From NCBI GenBank assembly GCA_035539135.1, contig DATLJD010000005.1, forward strand, positions 124,001 to 188,000: a stretch of DNA of 64,000 bases. Direction: 5' to 3'. This document shows, piece after piece, positions 1-8,214 of this stretch. The translations under genes and the position numbers were made by a program. The stretch is from JABFWF01 sp035539135. GTDB taxonomy: Bacteria; Pseudomonadota; Gammaproteobacteria; Xanthomonadales; Xanthomonadaceae. The notes under the pieces were generated by a model that was not told the origin of the DNA, did no database searches, and saw only the letters and a program-made list of their open reading frames with translations. Every line of letters starts with the position of its first letter. The stretch's first letter is position 1.

Positions 1-737
1 GCGTTGAACCACTTGCCGGTGGCGATGCGCGCGCCGGCGACGTCGAGCGGGAAGTCGGGCGCGACCAGCGCCGGCGACTTGCCGCCGAGCTCCAGCGTCA
101 CCGGCGTCAGGTTGGCCGCCGCGGCGGCCGCGACCTTGCGCCCGGTCGCGGTCGAACCGGTGAACAGCAGGTGGTCGAACGGCAGCGCGGCGAACGCCGC
201 GCCGACGTCGGCGCCGCCCAGCGCGACCGCGACGCGGTCCTCCGGGAACACCTCCGCGAGCAACGCCTGCAGCCACGCAGAGGTGCGCGGCGTGTGCTCG
301 GACGGCTTGACGAAGACGTGGTTGCCGGCCGCGATCGCCGACACCAGCGGCACCAGCGCGAGGTTCACCGGATAGTTCCACGGGCTGATGATGCCGACCA
401 CGCCCAGCGGCACCGGCCGCAGCTCCGCGCGCGCCGGCCACAGGCGCCAGCCGGTGCCGACCCGGCGCGGTCGTGTCCAGCGGCCGAGGTGGCGGAGCAC
501 GTGGTCGATCTCCGCCAGCACCACGGGGTTCTCCGACAGCAGGTTCTCGTGCGGCGAGCGGTGGCCGAAGTCGGCGCGGATCGCCGCGTCCATGGCCTGC
601 GCATGGCGGCGGAACGCGCCGCGCAGGCGCTCCAGGTCGGCGCGGCGCTGCGCGACCGGCGGCCGCTGCGCCCGCCAGGCGGCGCGCAGGCGCTCGTAGG
701 TCGGGCGCAGGGAGTCGATCGGGGTGTCGTCGGCCAT
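1..737 (-). CDS. Aldehyde dehydrogenase, coniferyl-aldehyde-type, N-terminal part (3' end off the window)
   Basis: The first 245 or so residues of an NAD(P)-dependent aldehyde dehydrogenase are present; the gene runs off the left edge. I read an ATG at 737 followed by MADDTPIDSLRP. The Rossmann part holds the family motifs GIISPWNYP, FVKPSEHTPR, LFTGSTATGRKV and LELGGKSPA, the last containing the general-base glutamate. The catalytic cysteine lies beyond the window. The short N-terminus and PWNYP match the coniferyl aldehyde dehydrogenase (CalB-like) branch that oxidises aromatic or medium-chain aldehydes, but the substrate cannot be fixed from half a protein. It is divergent from xthA with a 65-base gap and has no strong Shine-Dalgarno. 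Confidence 0.88.
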   Translation of the reverse strand, partial: MADDTPIDSLRPTYERLRAAWRAQRPPVAQRRADLERLRGAFRRHAQAMDAAIRADFGHRSPHENLLSENPVVLAEIDHVLRHLGRWTRPRRVGTGWRLWPARAELRPVPLGVVGIISPWNYPVNLALVPLVSAIAAGNHVFVKPSEHTPRTSAWLQALLAEVFPEDRVAVALGGADVGAAFAALPFDHLLFTGSTATGRKVAAAAAANLTPVTLELGGKSPALVAPDFPLDVAGARIATGKWFN

Positions 738-802
738 CCCGGCAGTGTAGTGGCCGCGGCGGCCGTTGCTATGATCGTGCGCGTCTTCCGGCAGGGCCGC
801 GC

Positions 803-1576
803 ATGCGCATCGTCTCGTTCAACGCCAACGGCCTGCGCTCGGCCGCCAGCAAGGGCTTCTTCGACTGGTTTTCCGGACAGGACGCCGACGTGCTGTGCGT
901 GCAGGAAACCAAGGCGCAGGAGCACCAGCTGGCCGGCGACGCCTTCCTGCCGGCCGGCTACAAGGCCTGGTTCCGCGACGCGACGACGAAGAAGGGCTAC
1001 AGCGGCGTCGCGATCTACGCCCGCCGCGAGCCGGACGAGCTGCGCACCGCGCTCGGCTGGGACGCCTTCGACGAGGAAGGCCGCTACCTCGAGGCACGCT
1101 TCGGCAACCTCAGCGTGGTTTCGATGTACGTGCCGTCGGGCTCGTCGGGCGAGTTGCGCCAGGGCTTCAAGTTCGAGGTGATGGAGTGGCTGCGGCCGAT
1201 CCTCGGGCAGTGGCTCGCCAGCGGCCGCGACTACGTCCTGTGCGGCGACTGGAACATCGTCCGCAGCGAGCTCGACATCCGCAACTGGAAATCCAACCAG
1301 AAGAATTCCGGCTGCCTGCCCGCCGAGCGCGACTGGCTCAACGGCCTGTGCGCCGACCCGGCCGGCTGGGTCGACGCCTACCGCGCGCTCCACCCGCAGG
1401 GCCAGGACTACACCTGGTGGAGCAACCGCGGCGCCGCGCGCGCCAAGAACGTCGGCTGGCGGATCGACTACCAGCTGGTCACGCCATCGCTGCGCGACCG
1501 CCTGCGCGCGTGTTCGATCGCGGCCACGCCGCGCTTCTCCGACCACGCGCCCTTCAGCGTCGACTATGCGCTCTGA
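803..1576 (+). CDS. xth: Exodeoxyribonuclease III family AP endonuclease
   Basis: A 257-residue member of the exonuclease III / AP endonuclease family, which acts in base excision repair by cutting at abasic sites. Visible catalytic residues are N7/N9 in SFNANG, E35 in QETK, D149 and N151 in GDWNIV, and the D247-H248 pair in SDHAPF. The ATG at 803 was chosen because MRIVSFNANGLRS is the conserved N-terminus; the longer upstream frame is unrelated low-complexity sequence. A TATGAT at 770-775 could be its -10 box. The last 11 bases overlap the start of the downstream permease, so the two are probably co-transcribed. Confidence 0.96.
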   Translation: MRIVSFNANGLRSAASKGFFDWFSGQDADVLCVQETKAQEHQLAGDAFLPAGYKAWFRDATTKKGYSGVAIYARREPDELRTALGWDAFDEEGRYLEARFGNLSVVSMYVPSGSSGELRQGFKFEVMEWLRPILGQWLASGRDYVLCGDWNIVRSELDIRNWKSNQKNSGCLPAERDWLNGLCADPAGWVDAYRALHPQGQDYTWWSNRGAARAKNVGWRIDYQLVTPSLRDRLRACSIAATPRFSDHAPFSVDYAL

Positions 1577-2951
1577 CGCCACGCCCGCCGCGCCCGCGCC
1601 GGCCGCCGCGCCGCGCGGCTGGCGCGCCGTCGCCGGCAACCTGCGCGAGCGCAAGGTGCTGGTCATGCTGCTGCTCGGCTTCAGCTCGGGCATCCCGCTG
1701 TACCTGGTCGGCAACACGCTCGGCTTCTGGATGCGGCAGAACGGGATCGAGCTGGACGCGATCGGCTTCCTGTCGTGGGTCGGCATCGCCTATTCGCTGA
1801 AGTTCCTGTGGGCGCCGATCGTGGACAAGGCCCCGGCGCCGCTGCTCGGCCGGCTGCTCGGGCGCCGGCGCGGCTGGATGCTGCTGTCGCAACTGGTGGT
1901 CGCCGCGGCGCTGGTCGGGATGGCGCTGGTGCAGCCGCGCGAGGGCACGCTGCTGGTCGGCGGGATGGCGCTCGACCACCTGGTGGTGTTCGGCGTGCTC
2001 GCGCTGGTGGTCGCGTTCGCGTCGGCGACCCAGGACATCGTGATCGACGCCTGGCGCATCGAGGTCGCCGACGACGGCGCGCAGCAGGGCCTGCTGACCT
2101 CGACCTCGACGCTCGGCTACCGTGGTGCGCTGCTGGTCACCGACTCGCTGATCCTGATCTTCGCCACCCATCTCGGCTGGACGCTGTCCTACGAACTGAT
2201 GGCGGTGTGCATGGGCGTGGGCATGCTCGCGACCTTCCTCGCCAGCGAGCCGGCGCGGCTGCAGGCGGTCGCCACCCACGGCTCGCTGCTCACCCCGCGC
2301 GGCCTGTTCGATGCGATCGTCGGGCCCTTCCTGGCCTTCTTCCGCCATCACGGCGCGTGGGCGTGGACGATGCTGGCGGCGATCAGCCTGTACCGGCTGG
2401 CCGACTTCGTGATGGGGCCGATGGCCAACCCGTTCTACGTCGACCTCGGCCTGTCCGGCGACGTGGTCGGCACCGTGCGGGGCTCGGTCGGGCTGGTCGC
2501 GACGGTGGTCGGCGTGGCCGTGGCCGGCCTGTTCGCGGTGCGCTTCGGCGCGCTGGCGACGCTGCTGGTCGGCGCGGTGCTGGGGCCGGGCTCCAACCTC
2601 GCCTTCGCCTGGCTGGCTTACGCGGGGGGCGACATCGGCGTGTTCACCACCGCGATGGCGGTGGACAACTTCTGCAACGGCTTCGCCGGGGTCGCCCTGG
2701 TCGCCTACATGTCCAGCCTCACCGACGTCGGCTACACGGCGACCCAGTACGCTTTGCTGAGCTCGTTCTACGCCCTGCTGGGGAAGGCGCTGAAGGGCTT
2801 CTCCGGGGTCGCGGTGCAGACCCTGCAGACGGGGCGGACGGAACTGGAAGGCTATGCGCTGTTCTTCATCGGCACGGCCCTGGTCGGCATCCCGGCGCTG
2901 CTGCTGTGCATCGTGCTGGCGCGGCGGCGGCCGCGTGCGGGACTGACCTGA
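1566..2951 (+). CDS. ampG: AmpG-family muropeptide permease (MFS)
   Basis: A 461-residue major facilitator of the AmpG type, which imports anhydromuropeptides (GlcNAc-anhydroMurNAc peptides) from periplasm to cytoplasm for cell-wall recycling. The N-terminal half shows the AmpG hallmark GFSSGIPLYLVGNTLGFWMR, then SWVGIAYSLKFLWAPIVDK and SATQDIVIDAWRIE. About 12 hydrophobic segments follow one another. The ATG sits inside the end of xth (11-base overlap), suggesting translational coupling. AnmK, which phosphorylates the anhydroMurNAc released after AmpG import, is encoded nearby on the opposite strand, which supports the recycling role. Specificity for muropeptides is inferred from family resemblance. 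Confidence 0.9.
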   Translation: MRSDATPAAPAPAAAPRGWRAVAGNLRERKVLVMLLLGFSSGIPLYLVGNTLGFWMRQNGIELDAIGFLSWVGIAYSLKFLWAPIVDKAPAPLLGRLLGRRRGWMLLSQLVVAAALVGMALVQPREGTLLVGGMALDHLVVFGVLALVVAFASATQDIVIDAWRIEVADDGAQQGLLTSTSTLGYRGALLVTDSLILIFATHLGWTLSYELMAVCMGVGMLATFLASEPARLQAVATHGSLLTPRGLFDAIVGPFLAFFRHHGAWAWTMLAAISLYRLADFVMGPMANPFYVDLGLSGDVVGTVRGSVGLVATVVGVAVAGLFAVRFGALATLLVGAVLGPGSNLAFAWLAYAGGDIGVFTTAMAVDNFCNGFAGVALVAYMSSLTDVGYTATQYALLSSFYALLGKALKGFSGVAVQTLQTGRTELEGYALFFIGTALVGIPALLLCIVLARRRPRAGLT

Positions 2952-2989
2952 CGCGCGCGGCAAGGACGTTGTGCGGAGGGAGGTGAACC

Positions 2990-3301
2990 GTGACCGACAT
3001 CGTCCTGCGCGACATCGACGCGGTGCTGGCCGACCGTATCCGTCGCATCGCCGACGCCCACGGCTGGAGCCTGGCCGACGCCCTCATGCGCCTGCTCGAG
3101 CAGGGCCTGCACGCCTGCGAGGGCGAACTCGGCGCACGCCTGGACCAGGCGGAACGCGACGTGCTCCAGGCGGCGATCCTGGCGCTTGAGCATGAGCCTG
3201 ACGATCCCGGCTTCGCCCGGATCGGCCGCAATCCCGCCGTGCCGGCGGCGGTCCCGGAGGAACCGGACCAGAGCATCAGCCCGCAGTTCACGCTCGAATA
3301 G
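2990..3301 (+). CDS. Small hypothetical protein (103 aa)
   Basis: I do not recognise this protein. It starts with GTG at 2990, chosen because the preceding GGAGGGAGGTGAACC is an almost perfect ribosome binding site. The first 60 residues (VLADRIRRIADAHGWS, then ALMRLLEQGL) resemble a short amphipathic-helix fold like that of ribbon-helix-helix or antitoxin proteins. The tail, from about residue 70, is proline- and glutamate-rich. It follows ampG by 38 bases and may share its transcript. It ends just before a pair of palindromic repeats. DNA binding is only a guess. Confidence 0.75.
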   Translation: MTDIVLRDIDAVLADRIRRIADAHGWSLADALMRLLEQGLHACEGELGARLDQAERDVLQAAILALEHEPDDPGFARIGRNPAVPAAVPEEPDQSISPQFTLE

Positions 3302-3306
3302 GCATC

Positions 3307-3362
3307 GCAGCGGAGCAAGCGCCGCTTTACGCGCCCTCCCGTAGAGCGGAGCTTGCTCCGCT
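3307..3362. repeat. REP-like palindrome pair, copy 1
   Basis: Two short palindromic units lie between the small hypothetical gene and anmK, which converge here. The unit at 3341-3362 reads GTAGAGCGGAGCTTGCTCCG plus CT; the unit at 3307-3330 ends in GCCGCTTTAC and carries GCGGAGCAAGC. Near-identical units recur at 7466-7527 and 45778-45835. Each can fold into a hairpin and may also serve as a transcription barrier between the converging genes. Confidence 0.8.
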
Positions 3363-3401
3363 CACTCCCATGTTCCATCGGAGGAGCCCGATCCGTTCGG
3401 C

Positions 3402-4544
3402 TCAGGCCGGATGCACGGCCCCCAGCACCCGCGGACCGCGCGCGCCGGTGACCGCGGGCAGGTTGCCGGGGCGGCCGAGCAGGGTCTGCCGCGCCAACCA
3501 GGCGAAGCCCATCGCCTCGACGAAGTCGGGGTCGACCCCGTGGGCGGCGGTGGACTCGATCGTCGTCCCGGGCAGCCGCGCGGCCAGGCGTGCCAGCAGC
3601 AGCGGGTTGTGCACGCCGCCGCCGCAGGCGAGCACGCGGCGGGTGCCGGGCTGGGTCGCGCGCAGGGCGTCGGCGACGGTGGCGGCGGTGAGTTCGAGCA
3701 GGGTCGCCTGCACGTCCGCCGGGCGCGCCGCGGCGTCGCCCAGGCGCGCTTCCAGCCAGGCGAGGTGGAACTGTTCGCGCCCGGTGCTCTTGGGCGGCGG
3801 CAGCGCGAACCAGGGCTCGCCCAGCAGCCGCGCCAGCAGCGCTGGATCGACCTGGCCGCGGGCGGCGAAGGTACCGCCGGCGTCGTAGGCCGCACCGGTG
3901 TGGCGCGCGCACCAGGCGTCGAGCAGGGCGTTGGCGGGGCCGGTGTCGAAACCGCGCACCTCGCCGCGCGCCGGCAGCAAGGTGAGGTTGGCGATGCCGC
4001 CGAGGTTGAGCACCGCGCGCTCCTCGCCGGCGTCGTGCAGCAAGGCTGCGTGCAGCGCCGGCAGCAGCGGCGCGCCGTGGCCGCCGGCGGCGACGTCGCG
4101 GCTGCGGAAGTCGGCGACCGTGGTGATGCCGGTGCGCTCGGCGATCACGCTGGCGTCGCCGAGCTGCAGGCTGAAGGGCTGCGCGCCATCGCCGCGCGCG
4201 CCGTGCGGCCGGTGGCGCAGGGTCTGGCCGTGCGAGCCGATCGCGGCGACCTGCGCGGGCGCGATGCCGGCGTCCTCCAGCAGCGCCAGCGCAGCCTCCG
4301 CGAAGGCCCCGCCGATCGCCACGTGCAGCGCGCCGACCTCGTCCAGCGAGGTGCACTCGCCGCCCTGTCCGAGCGCGACCAGGCGTTCGCGCAGCGCCGG
4401 TTCCCACGCCTGCGTGCGCGCCGCGTGCAGCCGCGCGCGCAGGCGGCCGCCCGCATCGTCGAAGGCGACCAGCGCCGCGTCGATGCCGTCGGCGCTGGTG
4501 CCCGACATCAGGCCGAGATAGAGGCCGGCGGGATCGGCGGTCAT
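3402..4544 (-). CDS. anmK: Anhydro-N-acetylmuramic acid kinase
   Basis: A 380-residue cytosolic kinase that opens the 1,6-anhydro ring of anhydroMurNAc while phosphorylating it to MurNAc-6-phosphate, a step of peptidoglycan recycling. The N-terminal phosphate-binding signature LMSGTSADGID spans residues 12-22. The middle has LNLGGIANLT and FDTGPANALLDAW, which carries the expected catalytic aspartate, and the C-terminal half has ACGGGVHNP. Length is normal for the family. It lies 63 bases downstream of the M23 peptidase gene on the same strand, so one wall-turnover operon is likely. Confidence 0.96.
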   Translation of the reverse strand: MTADPAGLYLGLMSGTSADGIDAALVAFDDAGGRLRARLHAARTQAWEPALRERLVALGQGGECTSLDEVGALHVAIGGAFAEAALALLEDAGIAPAQVAAIGSHGQTLRHRPHGARGDGAQPFSLQLGDASVIAERTGITTVADFRSRDVAAGGHGAPLLPALHAALLHDAGEERAVLNLGGIANLTLLPARGEVRGFDTGPANALLDAWCARHTGAAYDAGGTFAARGQVDPALLARLLGEPWFALPPPKSTGREQFHLAWLEARLGDAAARPADVQATLLELTAATVADALRATQPGTRRVLACGGGVHNPLLLARLAARLPGTTIESTAAHGVDPDFVEAMGFAWLARQTLLGRPGNLPAVTGARGPRVLGAVHPA

Positions 4545-4607
4545 GCGCGTCGGAGCGTTTTCCGGGGGCGGATGCGACGACGCGCCCGGGCGGGCGCGTC
4601 GTGGGGT

Positions 4608-6041
4608 TCAGGCCTGCTTGGCGGGCCTGGGCTTGTGCTCGCTCGCGTCGGCGTAGATCACGTTCTCGACCCGGCGGATGCGCGCCAGCGCGTTGCTGGT
4701 CTGCGCGCGGAACTCGGCCAGCGCGGCGCCCTTGAGCGGCTCGGGCGGCGGCATCGTCACCGACAGCGGATTGCGGTGCACGCCGTTGACGCGGAATTCG
4801 TAGTGCAGGTGCGGGCCGGTGGCGAGCCCGGACGAACCGACGTAGCCGATCACCTCGCCCTGCTGCACGCGCTGGCCGACCTTCTCCTTGCCGAAACGCG
4901 ACATGTGCGCGTACAGCGTGGTGTAGCCGCGGCCATGGTCGAGGATGACGGCGCGGCCGTAGCCGCCCTTCCAGCCGACGAAGGCGACGCGGGCGTCGCC
5001 GGCGGCGTGGATCGGGGTGCCGGTGGACGCGCCGTAGTCGATGCCCTGGTGCGCGCGCACGCGGCCGAGGATCGGGTGCTTGCGCGCCTTGCTGAAGCCG
5101 GAGGTGATCCGCGCGTACGGAATCGGCATGCGGATGAAGCCGCGCTTCAGCGGACGGCCGTCGGCGGTGTAGTACTGGGTCTTGCCATCGTGCTCGAAGC
5201 GGAAGCCGGAGTAGAGCTTGCCGCGCACGGTGAAGGTCGCCGCCTGCACCGGGCCGGTGCCGACCAGCTCGCCGTCGCGCCAGTACTGGTCGACCACCAC
5301 GCTGAAGCGGTCGGTGGCCACCACGTCCTCGTTGAAATCGATGTCGTACTTGAAGATCTCGTCGGTCAGCTGGTTGATCGCCTTGCCCGACAGGCCGAGC
5401 CGGCGCGCCGACCAGAACAGCGACTTGCCGACCTCGCCGCTGATCACCGCGGTGCGGGTCTCCAGCGGGCGCTCGATCACCTTCTCGCGGACCTCGTCGC
5501 CGACCAGGGTCAGCTCGACGCGGTGGGTGTCGTCGCGGTCGTAGCGGAACGCGCGCAGGCGGCCCTCGGCCGGCATGTCGAAGCCGAGTTCGGCGCCGGG
5601 GCGCAGCCGGGTCAGCGCGTCCTTCGCACCGGGCTGGGCGAGCAGCTTGTGCAGCACGCTGGCGGGGATGCCGAATTCCTCGAACAGGCCGCCGAGGGTC
5701 TGCCCCTGCTGCACGGTCACGACCTGCCAGTCGTTCTCGTGCGCGGCGCGGCGCTGCGACTTGGGCAGGGCCGGCAGGGCGAGGGCGAAGGTGGCGATGC
5801 TGGCGTGGCCGGGCGCCGACGGCGTGGTCGGCGCGGAGAAGCCCGGGACCAGCGCCGCGACCAGCGCGCCGAGGGTGGCGAACACGCTGGCGTGCGCCCA
5901 GTGGCGGCGGGTCCAGCGGCCGTCGAACCCGGCAGGCGCATGCGCCAGCACCTTCCGGCGCAGGATCGCTTCGCGTAGCTTGGCCAGGCGAGCGCGCCGG
6001 CCGCTGCGGCTTTCGGTCTGCGGACCGTCCGAAGTGTGCAT
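4608..6041 (-). CDS. Membrane-anchored M23 peptidoglycan DD-endopeptidase
   Basis: A 477-residue MepM-like metallopeptidase expected to cut peptide cross-links in murein. Residues 51-70 form one membrane anchor after a basic cytoplasmic N-terminus. Residues 105-155 look like an OapA/LysM-like wall-binding region (VVTVQQGQTLGGLFEEFGIP). The LytM/M23 domain occupies about 300-430 and keeps the zinc ligands H331 and D335 (HQGIDY) and H413 in GPHLHYEF, so it should be active. It is followed by anmK and divergent from tyrS; this trio is a known xanthomonad arrangement. The intergenic DNA around 6100-6180 is AT-richer than its surroundings and probably holds both promoters. Confidence 0.93.
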   Translation of the reverse strand: MHTSDGPQTESRSGRRARLAKLREAILRRKVLAHAPAGFDGRWTRRHWAHASVFATLGALVAALVPGFSAPTTPSAPGHASIATFALALPALPKSQRRAAHENDWQVVTVQQGQTLGGLFEEFGIPASVLHKLLAQPGAKDALTRLRPGAELGFDMPAEGRLRAFRYDRDDTHRVELTLVGDEVREKVIERPLETRTAVISGEVGKSLFWSARRLGLSGKAINQLTDEIFKYDIDFNEDVVATDRFSVVVDQYWRDGELVGTGPVQAATFTVRGKLYSGFRFEHDGKTQYYTADGRPLKRGFIRMPIPYARITSGFSKARKHPILGRVRAHQGIDYGASTGTPIHAAGDARVAFVGWKGGYGRAVILDHGRGYTTLYAHMSRFGKEKVGQRVQQGEVIGYVGSSGLATGPHLHYEFRVNGVHRNPLSVTMPPPEPLKGAALAEFRAQTSNALARIRRVENVIYADASEHKPRPAKQA

Positions 6042-6224
6042 GCCTCTCCCCCGGGCCCGATGTGATGGGCACGTCGAGGCGGTACCATATTCGCGCGAAG
6101 GATATGCGTCAAACCCTTGAGCGCGTTGGATTTTCCCGACGCATTCAGATTAACTTCCATTTAACGGGCTTCACGGTGCCGGTCACGGTTCCGGGGGTTC
6201 GGCCCCACCAGCGGAGCTCCCGGC

Positions 6225-7469
6225 GTGCAGGACGCCCTCTCACTGATCGGCCGCGGCGCCGACGAAATCCTCAAGCGCGACGAGCTGCAGACGCGGCTCG
6301 CCGCCGCGGCCGCGGACGGGCGCCCGCTGCGGGTCAAGGCCGGCTTCGACCCGACCGCGCCCGACCTGCACCTGGGCCACACGGTGCTGCTCAACAAGCT
6401 CCGCCAGTTCCAGGACCTGGGCCACAGCGCGATCTTCCTGATCGGCGACTTCACCGGGATGATCGGCGACCCGACCGGCAAGAACGCCACCCGCAAGCCG
6501 CTGACCCGCGAGGACGTGCTGGCCAATGCCGAGACCTACGCCGAGCAGGTGTTCAAGGTGCTCGACCGCGAACGCACCGAAGTCCGCTTCAACAGCGAGT
6601 GGTTCGGGCAGATGTCCGCCGCCGACATGATCCGGCTGGCCGGCCAGCACACCGTCGCCCGCATGCTCGAGCGCGACGACTTCGCCAAGCGCTACGCCGC
6701 GCAGCAGTCGATCGCGATCCACGAGTTCCTGTATCCGCTGGTGCAGGGCTACGACTCGGTCGCGTTGCGGGCCGACGTCGAGCTCGGCGGCACCGACCAG
6801 AAGTTCAACCTGCTGATGGGCCGCGGCCTGCAGGAGCACTTCGGGCAGAAGCCGCAGGTGGTGCTGACCATGCCGCTGCTGGAAGGCCTGGACGGCGTGC
6901 AGAAGATGTCGAAGTCGCTGGGCAACTACATCGGCATCGCCGAGCCGGCGATCGATATCGTGACCAAGGCGATGAAGATCGGCGACGACCTGATGTGGCG
7001 CTGGATCGAGTTGCTGAGCTTCGAGATCGGCATTGACGAGGCGGCGCGGCTGAAGCGCGAGATCGACGCGGGGCAATTGAACCCGCGCGACGTCAAGCTG
7101 CGCCTCGCGCGCGAACTCGCCGCACGCTTCCATGGCGCCGCCGCCGCGGAGCAGGCCATCGCCGGCTGGAACGCGGCGGTGCGCGGCGAAGGCGACACCG
7201 CGCAGCTGCCGCTGCAGGACGTGCCGGTGCCGGCCGAAGGCCTGCGCATCGCCGCGCTGCTGACCGCCGCCGGCCTGACGCCGAGCAACTCGGAGGCGAA
7301 CCGCAAGCTCAGGGAGCGCGCGGTGAAGGTGGACGGGGCGGTGGTCGAGGATCCGCAGCGGGTGTTCGCGCCGGGTTTCGAAGGCGTGCTCGCGGTCGGC
7401 AAGCGCAACTTCGCGCGGGTGCGGCTGGTGGCGGCCCTGGATCAGGGCGGACCCGTTCCCCCGCCGTAG
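6225..7469 (+). CDS. tyrS: Tyrosyl-tRNA synthetase
   Basis: A 414-residue class I synthetase that charges tRNA-Tyr. The HIGH-type motif is HLGH at residues 49-52, the KMSKS loop is at 227-231, and a C-terminal S4-like RNA-binding domain covers about 345-405 (AALLTAAGLTPSNSEANRKL). GGTDQKFNLLMGR lies between the two signature motifs, as expected. I chose the GTG at 6225, preceded by GGAGCTCC, because MQDALSLIGRGADEIL fits the family N-terminus. Sequence after the stop is repeat DNA. In several relatives tyrS is followed by an rRNA operon; none is present here. Confidence 0.96.
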   Translation: MQDALSLIGRGADEILKRDELQTRLAAAAADGRPLRVKAGFDPTAPDLHLGHTVLLNKLRQFQDLGHSAIFLIGDFTGMIGDPTGKNATRKPLTREDVLANAETYAEQVFKVLDRERTEVRFNSEWFGQMSAADMIRLAGQHTVARMLERDDFAKRYAAQQSIAIHEFLYPLVQGYDSVALRADVELGGTDQKFNLLMGRGLQEHFGQKPQVVLTMPLLEGLDGVQKMSKSLGNYIGIAEPAIDIVTKAMKIGDDLMWRWIELLSFEIGIDEAARLKREIDAGQLNPRDVKLRLARELAARFHGAAAAEQAIAGWNAAVRGEGDTAQLPLQDVPVPAEGLRIAALLTAAGLTPSNSEANRKLRERAVKVDGAVVEDPQRVFAPGFEGVLAVGKRNFARVRLVAALDQGGPVPPP

Positions 7470-7527
7470 AGCGGAGCTTGCTCCGCTGCTTTTCCCGCAT
7501 CGGAGCAGCGGAGCAGCTCCGCTCTAC
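7466..7527. repeat. REP-like palindrome pair, copy 2 (REPIN-like)
   Basis: Two palindromes in inverted orientation: 7466-7487 starts GTAGAGCGGAGCTTGCTCCG and 7505-7527 ends GCAGCTCCGCTCTAC. The outer ends GTAGAGCGG and CCGCTCTAC are exact inverse complements, so the 62 bases can fold as one long hairpin. The first unit overlaps the tyrS stop codon, so the element may also act in tyrS 3'-end formation. The remaining bases to 7731 show no gene that I can support. Confidence 0.85.
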
Positions 7528-7731
7528 AGCCAGATCGCGAGAGAGGTGGGGGCGCGTCGGGTGGGAGAGGTGGGCAGGACCGCATGCGCCATGGATGGCG
7601 CATCCGAGCCTCCATGGACGGATTCACGGCGTGTCCTGACTGCCTCTCCCGCCCGGCGCGCTCGTGACGTACAACGTGCGCCTTTCGCCGCGACCACACC
7701 TCCATGACACCGGCGTGCGCAGGCTGTCCGC

Positions 7732-8214
7732 ATGGACGCAATCGCCGACTGGCTGCAGCACGCGCGCCCGCAATTGCTGGTGCTCGCCACCACCGCCTAC
7801 GCGATGGTGCTCGGCGGCGTGATCGGGGTCGAGCGCGAACTCAAGAACCGCCCCGCCGGCTTCCGCACCCACATGCTGGTGGCCGGCGCCGCGGCGCTGC
7901 TGGTCGGGCTCGGCGACCTGCTCGCGTCGCACTTCGGCGAATCGCATGCGCCGTCGATGATCCGGCTGGATCCGATCCGCCTGATCGAGGCGATCGTCGC
8001 CGCAGTCGGCTTCCTCGGCGCGGGCGCGATCTTCCGCCGCAGCGGCGGCAACAGCATCTCCGGCCTGACCACCGCCGCGTCGCTGCTGATGGCCGCGTCG
8101 ATCGGCATCGCCGCCGGCCTGCGCGCGCACCTGCTGGCGATCGGCGCGACCGTGCTGACCCTGGTGGTGCTGCTGTTCCTGGCTTGGTTCGAGCGGCGCG
8201 CGCGGTCGCGCTAG
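7732..8214 (+). CDS. MgtC/SapB family membrane protein
   Basis: A 160-residue protein with four to five hydrophobic helices. The family block VLGGVIGVERELKNRPAGFRTHMLV, given here only as its parts GGVIGVERELKNRPAGFRTH, occupies residues 25-50. A second block, VGFLGAGAIFRRSGGNSISG followed by LTTAAS, occupies about 95-125. MgtC homologues are linked to growth at low magnesium and to modulation of the membrane ATP synthase; this version lacks the C-terminal ACT-like domain of Salmonella MgtC, which is usual for SapB-type members. The stop codon overlaps that of the convergent gene through a shared CTAG (8211-8214). Confidence 0.92.
   Translation: MDAIADWLQHARPQLLVLATTAYAMVLGGVIGVERELKNRPAGFRTHMLVAGAAALLVGLGDLLASHFGESHAPSMIRLDPIRLIEAIVAAVGFLGAGAIFRRSGGNSISGLTTAASLLMAASIGIAAGLRAHLLAIGATVLTLVVLLFLAWFERRARSR

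Noticed and set aside
2866..6072. A 1068-residue open frame on the minus strand across anmK and the M23 peptidase
   Set aside because: It is an overlapping frame of two real minus-strand genes, has no motif and contains no plausible start or signal.
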